Below, piece by piece: positions 39,209 through 48,834 of a DNA stretch of 64,000 bases (position 1 is its first letter; each line of letters begins with the position of its first letter). The stretch spans positions 56,650-120,649 of the forward strand of contig DAHWKJ010000030.1 in NCBI GenBank assembly GCA_027343695.1, written 5' to 3'. A program made the translations under genes and the position numbers. The notes below the pieces were generated by a model, which was not told the origin of the DNA, searched no databases, and saw only the letters and a program-made list of their open reading frames with translations. The stretch comes from Sulfobacillus sp. (lineage in GTDB: Bacteria; Bacillota; Sulfobacillia; Sulfobacillales; Sulfobacillaceae).

Positions 39209-40804
39209 TCAGGAGCCCGAATGCAATCGATGGGTGCGTCGACGAATCCACTGACGGGCGTCGTCGACTTCGGGGAAATGTAGCCAGGCGAGAGTGACCA
39301 CAAACGCTACGCCGGAAATCACCACACATGCGATGATCCCCGCTGCCAAGGGGAAAAGTCCATAGATTTGGTCGAGCCCGAAGAATATGCGACTGATGAG
39401 GGCTAAACTAGCCATCGGGATGGCGGCGATGGCCAACATGCTAAAGGTGTGCCGCAACCCGATGCGTGTGCGGGCCTTACCCTCGCGAAACACGGCCCGA
39501 GCTAAAAGCCCGGTATTCACCCACGCGGCCAGTGCTGTGGCAAGGGCTAGTCCGTCAGTATGCATGACTCGCACCAAAATGAGATCGCCGACGATATTGA
39601 CGGCGATGGTGATGATGCTAAAACGTGAAGGGCTACGGGTGTTGCGCGTTGCGAAAAAAAGCTTTTGCAAGTAGAAAGAGAGGCCGAAACCAGGGAGACC
39701 CACGGCGAAGTACAATAGGGTGCCAGAGGTCTGGGCGGTCGATCGATTCGAAAAGGCACCGTGTTGATATAGAAGCCGGAGGATTGGAATTCTTAGGACC
39801 ATGAACCAAATGGTTATGGGAACTATCACCGTCAACACCATTCGCAGTCCTTTCATGGCCAGATTGAGAAAGGTGTCGTGGTCGTGATGACTGTGATGTT
39901 GCGACAGTTTGGTGTAGATCGGAGTGGCTAACGATGCCACGACCAGGCCTACTGGCATCTGAATCAGGACATAGGCGTAGTTTAAGGCGGCTAGACTCCC
40001 CGAAACCTGGGTCGAAGCCAAAATACGGTCAACAATGAGCCCCACCGTGCCCACCGAACTGACTAAGAAAAACGGCCCCGACATCTTAATCATTTGACGC
40101 AGCAACGGGTGATGGAAATGCCAACGGAAATGTAAATGGATTCCGGATTTTCCTAGAGCGGGCCAAGTGACCAGGAGCTGGGATGCGACCGCTAACAAGA
40201 ACCCGACCGCCACCCCGGTGATGTTCCAAATACTGCCCAAAATGATAATGGTAGAAATTCTCACGATGTTTATGGCCAGTGGAGAGATAGAGGGGAGAAA
40301 GTATTGTTCTCGCTCTTGTAACACGCCGACGATAATTCCCGACAACCCCCAAAAAATAATGGTGGGGACCATAATGCGGGTCATTTTGACGGTCAGAGGG
40401 ACCTCAGATCCATGAAACCCAATCGCCACCCAATGGATAATTTCCGGGGCTAGCACTTCACCCAAAACGATGAGTACGAGAGAAAAAACCACGACGAGGG
40501 TGAACAGTTCATTAAGAAAGCGTTGGACCGAGTGAGAGGAATACTGCGCATCGCCTTGAGTCATGGTAGGGACGACAGTTGTGGAGATAGCTGAATTAAT
40601 GGTGCCAAACAATAGGTTAGGCAGCATAGAGGCCATCAGCCAGGCGTCTGTATACTTGGATGTGCCGAAGGCGGCCGCCATGACGATTTCTCGCAAGAAG
40701 CCACTAATGCGGCTAATTAGGGTGGCGCCAAAAACAATGGTAGCCGAACTGCCGAGACTGCGGGAGCGCGGTCGAGCTCTTCTGGGAGTATGTTGGTCTG
40801 CCAG
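39209..40804 (-). CDS. murJ: MurJ/MviN-like lipid II flippase; probable CTG start at 40804
   Basis: The track starts at TTG 40696, but the frame is open upstream and encodes SLGSSATIVFGATLISRISGFLREIVMAAAFG, a typical MurJ N-terminus. No in-frame ATG/GTG/TTG before the upstream TAA; CTG at 40804-40802 is 7 nt after AAAGGAGG. Confidence 0.85.
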   Translation of the reverse strand: MADQHTPRRARPRSRSLGSSATIVFGATLISRISGFLREIVMAAAFGTSKYTDAWLMASMLPNLLFGTINSAISTTVVPTMTQGDAQYSSHSVQRFLNELFTLVVVFSLVLIVLGEVLAPEIIHWVAIGFHGSEVPLTVKMTRIMVPTIIFWGLSGIIVGVLQEREQYFLPSISPLAINIVRISTIIILGSIWNITGVAVGFLLAVASQLLVTWPALGKSGIHLHFRWHFHHPLLRQMIKMSGPFFLVSSVGTVGLIVDRILASTQVSGSLAALNYAYVLIQMPVGLVVASLATPIYTKLSQHHSHHDHDTFLNLAMKGLRMVLTVIVPITIWFMVLRIPILRLLYQHGAFSNRSTAQTSGTLLYFAVGLPGFGLSFYLQKLFFATRNTRSPSRFSIITIAVNIVGDLILVRVMHTDGLALATALAAWVNTGLLARAVFREGKARTRIGLRHTFSMLAIAAIPMASLALISRIFFGLDQIYGLFPLAAGIIACVVISGVAFVVTLAWLHFPEVDDARQWIRRRTHRLHSGS

Positions 40805-41289
40805 CTCGCACCCTCCTTTGGTTCGTTCTTAGTAGTATACCAAGATTGTCACAGGAATTTGATCATGGCTCGCTGCGGTCCACGCTTTCTTCTCATTTAT
40901 GGTGCATCTGAGAGGGACGGAGAGGGTGGCGCCCAATAGGCATCCGACATCCCCGGTAATGACACCAGTGCCATCGATGCTAATTCTATTCGGGAAGCCT
41001 AAAAACCTTTTTCACAGACGAGAGCGATTTAGATATCATGGGTGGCGGGCGACACACCCTGACTATTTAATTATAGATGAGGGCCGGAGCAAAAAAGTTG
41101 TTTCGGGTAACCATTAAATGGATCCGATTCAGCGAGGTCTGAAGGCCTAGAAATTCGCAGTGCGGCGTAAGTTCAGGTAAAGTAGAGATCAGCCCAATAG
41201 TGAACCAGGGGTCTGACCATCAAATTATGGCAACGGACGAGAATCGAGTCGACCCTACGGGCGGCATTCACTAACGCGGAGGGGCTTAG

Positions 41290-42423
41290 ATGACCAATCC
41301 ACCACCAAACACGCGGTGGGCATCCGGTTTAGCACGAACACGCGATGTCGTTCTTGTCATCATCGGTATCGGTGTGATTTTGATTGCGGCGACATGGGCA
41401 CTGGCTCGCGTCGCTAATGTTGTTGTGGTCCTGGTGCTCGCGCTGATGTTCGAAATTACCTTGAGTCCCTTAGTCGAGCGTCTAGCCCTATCATGGAAAC
41501 GGTCCTGGGCGGTATTTTTAGTGGTGTTTTCGAGTGTGGTGATTTTGGTGGCGGGTGGTGTCTTGCTAGTGACCGTGATCGCCGCACAAATCGCGACCCT
41601 CGTTGCCAGATTTCCCGCGGAATTTCAGATCTTAGCGCATCGCACCCCGGGAATCCTGAGTTGGCTGTCTAATCTTGGGATTAAAGTGAGCGTGACCCAA
41701 ATCGAAGACAAAGTCTTTAGTAGCATGGGTCAAATGTCTTCGTTTGTGGTGCGGCAAACCGTCACCATCGTGACAAATTTGATTGACTTTATTGTTGACG
41801 GGGTCATTATCTTGTTCATCACGGTCTACTTGCTCTTAGATGCCAATCGGATTCAGAGCGCGGTTTTGCGACTCGTACCGCACCACGGACGCGAAAATCT
41901 GCTGGCCGTCGAACATACCTTAGCACGAGTCATCGGGGGATATGTGCGGGGGCAGTTCTTCTTATCCATCATCGTAGGAACGGGATTTGGGATTGGGTCG
42001 TGGATTATTGGCTTGCCGTATCCGCTTGTCATTGGGGTGTTTGCCGCGATCATGGAACTCATCCCCTTGTTGGGCCCGGTCTTGGGCGCTATCTTGCCCC
42101 TAGCGCTGGCACTTTTTAATAATCCATGGGTGGCGGTTCCTGAGGTGTTGGTGCTGTTAGCGGCCATTCACTTACTCGAGTCTCAAATCCTAGGCCCGCG
42201 TATTATTCGCAACCAGGTTGGACTACACCCTGTACTATCCGTGGTAGCGCTCATGATCGGGGCCGAATTACAGGGAATTTGGGGCGCGTTGTTTGCGGTA
42301 CCCGCAGCCGGCATCCTTGTCGCCGCGTGGGTGGCGGGGGGCCGAGTATGGCGAGAAAAAGTTGTCTTGCCAAGTCGGCCCGGTCGGGGGCCTAAGCCCC
42401 CCGACGGATCCAGCCCTAAGTGA
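41290..42423 (+). CDS. AI-2E/PerM family membrane protein
   Basis: Polytopic; LPYPLVIGVFAAIMELIPLLGPVLGAILPLALAL...LESQILGPRIIRNQVGLHPVLSVVALMIGAELQGIWGALFAVPAAGIL. Confidence 0.92.
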   Translation: MTNPPPNTRWASGLARTRDVVLVIIGIGVILIAATWALARVANVVVVLVLALMFEITLSPLVERLALSWKRSWAVFLVVFSSVVILVAGGVLLVTVIAAQIATLVARFPAEFQILAHRTPGILSWLSNLGIKVSVTQIEDKVFSSMGQMSSFVVRQTVTIVTNLIDFIVDGVIILFITVYLLLDANRIQSAVLRLVPHHGRENLLAVEHTLARVIGGYVRGQFFLSIIVGTGFGIGSWIIGLPYPLVIGVFAAIMELIPLLGPVLGAILPLALALFNNPWVAVPEVLVLLAAIHLLESQILGPRIIRNQVGLHPVLSVVALMIGAELQGIWGALFAVPAAGILVAAWVAGGRVWREKVVLPSRPGRGPKPPDGSSPK

Positions 42424-43657
42424 ACGTAACCACTTTGTCGCTGTATACATGGCTTCGAGGATCAATGATGGCGGATTCGAGTGTCGTGCCCGCTTCTAGG
42501 GTAACTTCATCTCCCAGTCCCGTGTACGCCCTAACAAATGTCGGGTGGTCTTTGCTCGAATGCACGCGAACCATAACCCCTAATAGGGAATCGGAAATTT
42601 TGGCGTAGGACTCGATGTGGCAACCCTCGTCAAGATGGGAATGATGGACTTCAGCATAGGGCTCAATAATGACATCGTCGGCTAGGGTGGAGTCACGAAC
42701 CTGGGCATAGGGACCGATTTGTACGTTAATGCCGAGGTAGCTGGATTCTACCGTAGCCGTCGGGTGAATCCGAGGAGCCGCCCGATGAGTAAATGGGGTT
42801 CCGATGGGACGTTGGGGCCAGTCTAGGTCCATGTCACCATGCAGTACGCGTGTCATGGTCGCGAGAAAGTCCGGAATGTTGCCGAGGTCGCCTACGTCAG
42901 ATGCAGGATAGGCGTACACCTTATACTGTTCTTTCACCATCCACGGTAATAAATCGTGGCCAAAGTCTAGCCGATCGCGCCGCATCACCTGAAGTCGCTC
43001 GCTGTCATTCAGTTCTTGGAGAATTTCGGGACGGATGAGGTAAATCCCGGCGTTCATGGAAAAGGGGATCTGTTTGGCCGAATCCCATGACTTCGCCATG
43101 GTGAGGCCCAGTAATTCTTCGACCGTGGGTTTTTCTTGAAAGGACCGAATTCGGTTATCAGCATCGGTCAGAACCACCCCATAACGACCCATGATATGTT
43201 CCGCGCACCGGCTGGCGGTCACTACCACAACGTCGGCTTGGGTTTCTTGATAGACGTCATATAGTTTGCGAAGATCTAAGTTAAATAGAGTGTCGACAGG
43301 AAAGACTAGCACGGGGTCTTTTATGCCAAAGTATGCCGCGTTGCGTATTGTTGCATCCCCGCTCCCGGTGTCTAAAGGATCCAAAATGGGGGGCGAGTAG
43401 AAAACAGCGATGTCCTGATATTGATATCCAACGTTGCTCTTGATTTGATAACGATTTTCCATGCCTTTAGCGACGATAAGAGCATATCGCACGCCTTGTT
43501 CTTGCAACCAATTTAATTGCCAGTGAATAATCCGCCGACCCATGAAACGAATGACTGCTTTAGACCGCAAATAGTTGGTGCCTTTGAGGGTTAAAGGGCG
43601 GACACGCTCACCGCGGCCTGCAGCCAACCCCAAGGAGACAATTGGTAACGGTTCCAT
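42416..43657 (-). CDS. Sugar-1-phosphate nucleotidyltransferase with left-handed beta-helix C-terminus
   Basis: LGLAAGRGERVRPLTLKGTNYL...ETQADVVVVTASR...EKPTVEELL; hexapeptide-like PRIHPTATVESSYLGINVQIGPYAQVRDSTLADDV. Confidence 0.85.
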   Translation of the reverse strand: MEPLPIVSLGLAAGRGERVRPLTLKGTNYLRSKAVIRFMGRRIIHWQLNWLQEQGVRYALIVAKGMENRYQIKSNVGYQYQDIAVFYSPPILDPLDTGSGDATIRNAAYFGIKDPVLVFPVDTLFNLDLRKLYDVYQETQADVVVVTASRCAEHIMGRYGVVLTDADNRIRSFQEKPTVEELLGLTMAKSWDSAKQIPFSMNAGIYLIRPEILQELNDSERLQVMRRDRLDFGHDLLPWMVKEQYKVYAYPASDVGDLGNIPDFLATMTRVLHGDMDLDWPQRPIGTPFTHRAAPRIHPTATVESSYLGINVQIGPYAQVRDSTLADDVIIEPYAEVHHSHLDEGCHIESYAKISDSLLGVMVRVHSSKDHPTFVRAYTGLGDEVTLEAGTTLESAIIDPRSHVYSDKVVTFT

Positions 43658-43820
43658 AAAAGAGCCCCTCCGTATCGCATAACGTTGCAGTATACGCCGA
43701 GCTGCCTATAATTTTATGCTTTATTGTAGCAGATTTCAGCCATCTAATGCCATTAATGGGAAGTTTGTACAAATAACCTTTCGTGTGACGCAGTGGTATC
43801 TAAAAATAACTTACATAAGA

Positions 43821-43829
43821 TGATATAAT
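43821..43829 (+). promoter_or_regulatory. Extended -10 element upstream of the small zinc-ribbon gene
   Basis: TGATATAAT (TGn-TATAAT), about 107 nt before the ATG. Confidence 0.5.
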
Positions 43830-43935
43830 CTAGATCATAATATCCTGTATTAGGTGTGTAACCTCACATGAGGGCTGCGGATCTGGTTAGGGTCTACAAA
43901 ATTAACCAAACGTCACAATTTTGGAGGTGTCACTT

Positions 43936-44112
43936 ATGAATCGATGTCCTTTATGCCACACCGGATCACTACAAGAGTGCCGCGATTCGCGCGGCCGAGT
44001 CCTTGTTTCTTGTTCGCAATATCCTATCTGCCGATTTGAAAGTACGTCGTGGGAGAGAATCGCTGACACCGCCGCACGATTTCACCATCCCTTATCCGCG
44101 GGGCAAAGTTAG
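43936..44112 (+). CDS. Stand-alone topoisomerase-type zinc-ribbon protein, 58 aa
   Basis: MNRCPLCHTGSLQECRDSRGRVLVSCSQYPICRFESTSW matches the CPxC...GxL...CSxYPxC topoisomerase zinc-finger pattern; RBS ggaggtg. Confidence 0.8.
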   Translation: MNRCPLCHTGSLQECRDSRGRVLVSCSQYPICRFESTSWERIADTAARFHHPLSAGQS

Positions 44113-44214
44113 AGGGGATGCTCTCCCCCTCTTATGATTGGTGCCGCAGGGGAGAATAGAATCTAGGTTCCAGCAAAACTAGCTCATAGGGTTGAAGTCT
44201 CGTATACTGTATGG

Positions 44215-46872
44215 ATGAGAATTTTTGAGATTCCTTCGATGCAGGAATGGGTTCCTGGATATGAAACGGCACTGGGGTTGTGGCATAAGACCCCTGCTGG
44301 AGTTGAATTTGTTCTGCCGGAACGGACGATCGGCGTTTATGGACCCGGCGCCAGGGAATACGAGGCGTGGGATCGGTACGGTTTGGCACTGCAGCTCCGA
44401 GGGATTCCGGTGCCTTGGATTCATCGCGAGGATGTCGATCAATTGCGAGTTGGTTGGAGCCTTTTACTGGAGCCAGACGTCAAGGAGCTATTGCTGGATG
44501 CCTACGCCAAAGTGACGGGGTGGCCGTGGTCCCCCGATGAATACTGGGTGAGGTTTAAAAAATGGCTCGATGCCTGGACGGAACGGCATATGCAGGTGGT
44601 AACGCGGCGGCTTAGTCTACCGCGTACGCTTGGCGGTTCATTGGGTCGCCGGTTGGCTAACCAGGTCCTTGCGGCACCTAGTCTTTGGGCCATTGGCGAA
44701 TCCGATCAAAGACTGGTACTAAATGTGGCCGCCCAGTGGGCGGATGGCGCCCAACGAGCGTTGACTCGAGATCTCAGCGAGAACGTTGATGCATGGACCG
44801 TGCGCATCCGAGATCTAGGGGAAGACACGATTGGACTGAGCGTTCTCGACGATGGCGGACGGGATGTCCGCTTTGCGGTGGTTCAACGATGGGCCGCCTA
44901 TTGGTCCGGTTGGGAACAGTTACAGAGTCAGGCCGAGGCGGTTGTGTCGGATGCGGTCTTAGAGGATTTTTGGGAGCAGGAGTTGCCACGCCTCTACCGC
45001 ATTGGGGCTACGGTACAAATTCCAAAACACTGGGTACGTCACCAGTTGGTGGTTCGCCCGGCGCTGGATGCGGACTGGCGGCCTCAAAGCCTCGACACGC
45101 GCCAATGGTTAGATGTGGATTGGAATGTGCTATTAGATGGCATACCGATGACGGAAGATATGCTGGTCGCCCTCGCCAAGGCCGAGACGCCACGGATCCG
45201 GATCCAACAACAGTGGGTGGTCCTGGATGATCAGTTAGTACGCCGGGCTAAGACTTTATTGCGCACGATTCATCGACGTCGCCAAAGTCTTGGGGCCCTA
45301 TATTTTCGTGAATTGGTGGCAGAACGCTACGATCCCTCCTTGATACCGGAAATCCGGCAGCGCGTGTCAGAGGTTCTCGCTGATTCTCCTCGGGTCGATG
45401 TGGCTGCGGCAGGACTTCGTGGCTCGTTACCGCCCTACCAAGTAGAGGGTGTCGAATGGCTTAGAAGCCGGATGGACCATGGGCTGGGAGCGCTATTGGC
45501 AGACGACATGGGCTTGGGAAAAACAATCGAGGTAATCGCGGCGATTCTTGATTTTTGGCGCGAGCATCCCGATCGTGTGGGACCTATGTTGGTGGTCTGT
45601 CCGCTGTCGGTGGCGACTAATTGGGTGAAGGAATGGCAACGCTTCACATCAAACCTACCGGTGAAGCTCTATCGGGGGACCCGGCGCGTCTTGGCCGTAG
45701 ATGTAGCCAAGCGTGATGTGATCATTACCACGTTTGACACGGTCGTGCGGGATCATAAGAAACTTGCCGCCATTTCATGGGATGGTCTGATTATTGACGA
45801 GGCCCAACACATCAAAAACCGTCATACCCAACGAGCCCAAGCTTTGGCTTCGCTGGATGCCCATTGGCGGGTGGCACTAACGGGGACACCCGTGGAAAAC
45901 CGTTTATTGGATCTGTGGTCTATCATGGACTTGCTAAATCCGGGATGCCTAGGGTCTTCGAAAGACTTTCAACAATACTTCGAGCGTCCGATGAGTCGTG
46001 GCAATGAGGAAGAACGAAAAACGGTGGCGGAAGAGTTAACCCGTGCTGCGGCACCATTTGTCTTGCGACGGACGAAGACGGACCCAGAAATTCGAAAAGA
46101 TCTGCCGGATAAGATGGAGATTACGGAATGGGTCACCTTACAACCCGAACAGGTGGTACTCTACCGGGGAGTGGTGGATCAGTTACTGCATGAACTGGAA
46201 AGGGAAGATAGTATGGAGGCGATGACTCGGCGCGGTATCGTCCTGCGGGCCATTACGGCCCTCAAACAGATCGTTAATCATCCCGCGCAATATCTTAATG
46301 AAGCGCAGGCTGGGCTCGAACAGTCTGGGAAGTTGATGCGGCTGGATGCGCTGTTGGGGGAAAGCGTGGCACGTGGGGATAAGACGGTGGTGTTTACCCA
46401 ATACGTCCGGATGGCACGATTGCTTCACGGCTATGCCAGACAGCGGTATGGTATTCCGGTCGACATCTATCATGGGGGACTGGCGGCCGGAGCTCGCACG
46501 GTTGTCGTGGACACCTTCAATACCTCGCCGGCACCTAGAATTCTTATTGCCTCGCTGAAGGCTGGCGGCGTTGGACTCAATCTACAATCGGCATCCCATG
46601 TAATCCACTATGATCGATGGTGGAATCCTGCCATTGAGGATCAGGCTACCGACCGAGTTTGGCGATTGGGTCAGACTAAGCCCGTCACGAGTTATAAATT
46701 AGTCAGTCGAGGCACGATCGAAGAACGCATTGATGACCTTATTCATCAAAAACATTATTTAACCTCCCTGATCATGGAACCCATGGCCCAACGGCCGATT
46801 ACAGAGTGGAATACCCATGACTTGCGAGAATGGATGGCCTTAGGAGACCGCTATGAAACCGTCAAACGGTAA
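44215..46872 (+). CDS. SNF2-family DNA helicase/ATPase (YwqA-like)
   Basis: LLADDMGLGKTIEVIAAIL, IIDEAQHIKN, ALTGTPVENRLLDLWSIMDLLNPG, RILIASLKAGGVGLNLQSASHVIHYDRWWNPAIEDQATDRVWRLGQ. Confidence 0.95.
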   Translation: MRIFEIPSMQEWVPGYETALGLWHKTPAGVEFVLPERTIGVYGPGAREYEAWDRYGLALQLRGIPVPWIHREDVDQLRVGWSLLLEPDVKELLLDAYAKVTGWPWSPDEYWVRFKKWLDAWTERHMQVVTRRLSLPRTLGGSLGRRLANQVLAAPSLWAIGESDQRLVLNVAAQWADGAQRALTRDLSENVDAWTVRIRDLGEDTIGLSVLDDGGRDVRFAVVQRWAAYWSGWEQLQSQAEAVVSDAVLEDFWEQELPRLYRIGATVQIPKHWVRHQLVVRPALDADWRPQSLDTRQWLDVDWNVLLDGIPMTEDMLVALAKAETPRIRIQQQWVVLDDQLVRRAKTLLRTIHRRRQSLGALYFRELVAERYDPSLIPEIRQRVSEVLADSPRVDVAAAGLRGSLPPYQVEGVEWLRSRMDHGLGALLADDMGLGKTIEVIAAILDFWREHPDRVGPMLVVCPLSVATNWVKEWQRFTSNLPVKLYRGTRRVLAVDVAKRDVIITTFDTVVRDHKKLAAISWDGLIIDEAQHIKNRHTQRAQALASLDAHWRVALTGTPVENRLLDLWSIMDLLNPGCLGSSKDFQQYFERPMSRGNEEERKTVAEELTRAAAPFVLRRTKTDPEIRKDLPDKMEITEWVTLQPEQVVLYRGVVDQLLHELEREDSMEAMTRRGIVLRAITALKQIVNHPAQYLNEAQAGLEQSGKLMRLDALLGESVARGDKTVVFTQYVRMARLLHGYARQRYGIPVDIYHGGLAAGARTVVVDTFNTSPAPRILIASLKAGGVGLNLQSASHVIHYDRWWNPAIEDQATDRVWRLGQTKPVTSYKLVSRGTIEERIDDLIHQKHYLTSLIMEPMAQRPITEWNTHDLREWMALGDRYETVKR

Positions 46873-47290
46873 CGAAGAAGCGCTCGAGACTTGGATTGGG
46901 CGGCATGCCGTCGATGGAGTGGATCTCACTCTAGAGGGAGTAGAAGCCGGTGTCTGGGATGCCGAGCAATGGTGTTCGGTGTGGATTCCTATCGTCGAGT
47001 GGGATGATCCCGTGGCAGACTTTTCGAAAAGCCACTGTTCGTGCGGGGAGAGCCCATGCGTTCATCGGGAGGCCGTCTGGGACCTAGTCAGTCCATTATT
47101 GACCCTCGTGGTCCCGGGGCCATCGTACTCGACGTTTTGGACCGAAAAAGAATTTCCGAGCGAATTGGGGCCCGGGGCCAGCTATCTTCGTGAGCGCTTG
47201 CAGCAACTCCAAGACCAAGCGAGGCGTCTGGCTTGGACGGAATTGGCGTACCGAATTCATGCCGAGATGGGCACAAAAAATCGGGATTAG
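46853..47290 (+). CDS. SWIM zinc-finger-like protein coupled to the SNF2 helicase
   Basis: SKSHCSCGESPCVHREAVWDLV (CxC-x(n)-CxH); ORF overlaps the helicase by 20 bp. Confidence 0.75.
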   Translation: MKPSNGNEEALETWIGRHAVDGVDLTLEGVEAGVWDAEQWCSVWIPIVEWDDPVADFSKSHCSCGESPCVHREAVWDLVSPLLTLVVPGPSYSTFWTEKEFPSELGPGASYLRERLQQLQDQARRLAWTELAYRIHAEMGTKNRD

Positions 47291-47304
47291 CCGCGCTAAT
47301 CCCG
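47275..47304 (-). terminator. Intrinsic terminator oriented on the minus strand
   Basis: On the minus strand CGGGATTAGC-gcg-GCTAATCCCG-a-TTTTTT; overlaps the 3' end of the plus-strand SWIM gene. Confidence 0.65.
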
Positions 47305-47447
47305 TGGTGAGAACCCGATCCCTCAGCCGATCCTCTGGCACTCCACAATCCTTATAGTGCGTCCCATCAAGTGCTATCATATCATCTGTCTGAAAATTTG
47401 TCAAACCAAGCCAAAGAGCACATCTCTTCGTAGGAGGTACGGCTATT

Positions 47448-48167
47448 GTGAGTCACATTAAACCAGAGGTTATTATAGGCATCACTGGAATCACAGGGGG
47501 GATTGGGCAGGGATTGAAGGCCGCGTGCCTCGATCGCGGTTACCACGTGGTGGGCTTTTCGCGATGTCCTACAGCCGATGCGGTCAAGCTCGACCTCGTC
47601 AAGCTCGACCTCGTCGAGGACGAACCTCCAGTAGCGACCGTGATTAAAGCCACAGCAGAGCGCGTCGGTAACTTCACGGCGTGGGTGAACCTAGCGGGTG
47701 CTGATATTTTGAGCGAACCCCTTCGTAGTATGTCCTATGAAGCCAAGCTGAAACATTTGTGGGAGGTCGACGTATTGGGTAGCGTACGATGTACTCAAGG
47801 AGTTTTGCCCTCCCTCACCGCTGATGGTTGTGTGATCAATATCGGATGGGACGAGGCATTCACCGGACACCAGGGAGTCCATGGAGAGCTTTACGCCATG
47901 GCCAAGGCGGCTGTAATCGCCTATAGCATGAGCCTTGCCAAGACGCTTGAGAGCTCATCGAAAAAGGTATTCGTCTTCTCGCCAGGATGGGTCAGGACAC
48001 GGTGGCATGAAAGTTTGACCAACCAACAACGAGACGCCTATATCCAATTTATAGCGAATGGAGCGTGGCAAACCCCTCAAATGTTAGGCGAAGCCATTGC
48101 GGATCTGATTACCAACCGCGCTGCCATCAGATCGGGGTCTCAGCATGTCCTCCCGGAGCCGTCTTAG
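47448..48167 (+). CDS. Short-chain dehydrogenase/reductase
   Basis: IGITGITGGIGQGLKAACLDRGYHVVGFSR...AWVNLAGADIL...YAMAKAAVIAYSMSLAKTL (YxxxK); GTG after aggagg. Confidence 0.9.
   Translation: MSHIKPEVIIGITGITGGIGQGLKAACLDRGYHVVGFSRCPTADAVKLDLVKLDLVEDEPPVATVIKATAERVGNFTAWVNLAGADILSEPLRSMSYEAKLKHLWEVDVLGSVRCTQGVLPSLTADGCVINIGWDEAFTGHQGVHGELYAMAKAAVIAYSMSLAKTLESSSKKVFVFSPGWVRTRWHESLTNQQRDAYIQFIANGAWQTPQMLGEAIADLITNRAAIRSGSQHVLPEPS
47583..47612 (+). repeat. Perfect in-frame 15-bp tandem duplication
   Basis: GTCAAGCTCGACCTC twice, encoding VKLDL-VKLDL. Confidence 0.95.
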
Positions 48168-48727
48168 ATCTTAGGTTTAACGCGACTGACATGTGCGATA
48201 CCGACTCCGTGGTTATATACCATGGATCCCCCCAATGTCCCCGTGATGCTCACCATGATCACCGCCGCGATGACTAAAACGGTATCGAGTAAGGACTGTC
48301 GTCCTCGCCCGGTACCGAAGATCGACCATAAAGATTCTTGCCGACTCGTTTTGGGGAATCGTACGAACCAACGCACGATCCAAGCACCCAATGCAAACAC
48401 CCCGGTTAAGACCGCATCACGCTGATGGGCATAAAGAATGGGGGTGGTGGCGGGAGTCCATTTCACAAATTGTTCCGAGATCATACCCGCCGCTGCGGCT
48501 CCTACGATCGCAAACAACGACAAGGTAAGCGCCCAAAAACCGGCACGGTCATAGAATCGGTCGTGCCGCGGCACCAAGTATCCGATAATTTCAATCAATA
48601 GGGTGAGATACAAGAGTGCTATGGGGAAATGCACAACCATCGGGTGGATCGTTGGGGGGAAAATGGCGGTTCCGATGCGAAGCCAGGTGGTGACTAAACT
48701 CTGAATCATTGTGGCAGTATCCTCCAT
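48164..48727 (-). CDS. DUF2231-like membrane protein
   Basis: FPPTIHPMVVHFPIALLYLTLLIEIIGYLVPRHDRFYDRAGFWALTLSLFAIVGAAAAGMISE, multi-TM. Confidence 0.78.
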   Translation of the reverse strand: MEDTATMIQSLVTTWLRIGTAIFPPTIHPMVVHFPIALLYLTLLIEIIGYLVPRHDRFYDRAGFWALTLSLFAIVGAAAAGMISEQFVKWTPATTPILYAHQRDAVLTGVFALGAWIVRWFVRFPKTSRQESLWSIFGTGRGRQSLLDTVLVIAAVIMVSITGTLGGSMVYNHGVGIAHVSRVKPKI

Positions 48728-48834
48728 GGGGTCAAATATCGTGTTCTTCGCTGATTGTAGCGATTATCGTATCGGCATGCATTCATCCTCTTCTCATTTT
48801 GACCAGACTCATCCAATTTAGCCACAGAAAGACT

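Noticed and set aside
40850-41289. 440-bp intergenic gap as a hidden gene or structured RNA
   Set aside because: The only track ORF (40899-41117) has no motif or convincing RBS, and no strong hairpin or RNA family was seen.
43836-43935. Leader of the zinc-ribbon gene as a known riboswitch (preQ1, guanidine, fluoride, THF, c-di-GMP considered)
   Set aside because: Only weak partial stems; none of the class-defining blocks I know are present, so no class is assigned.
44215-47290. SNF2/SWIM pair as a complete named defence system
   Set aside because: No nuclease, methylase or other defence partner next to it; housekeeping or repair roles are equally likely.
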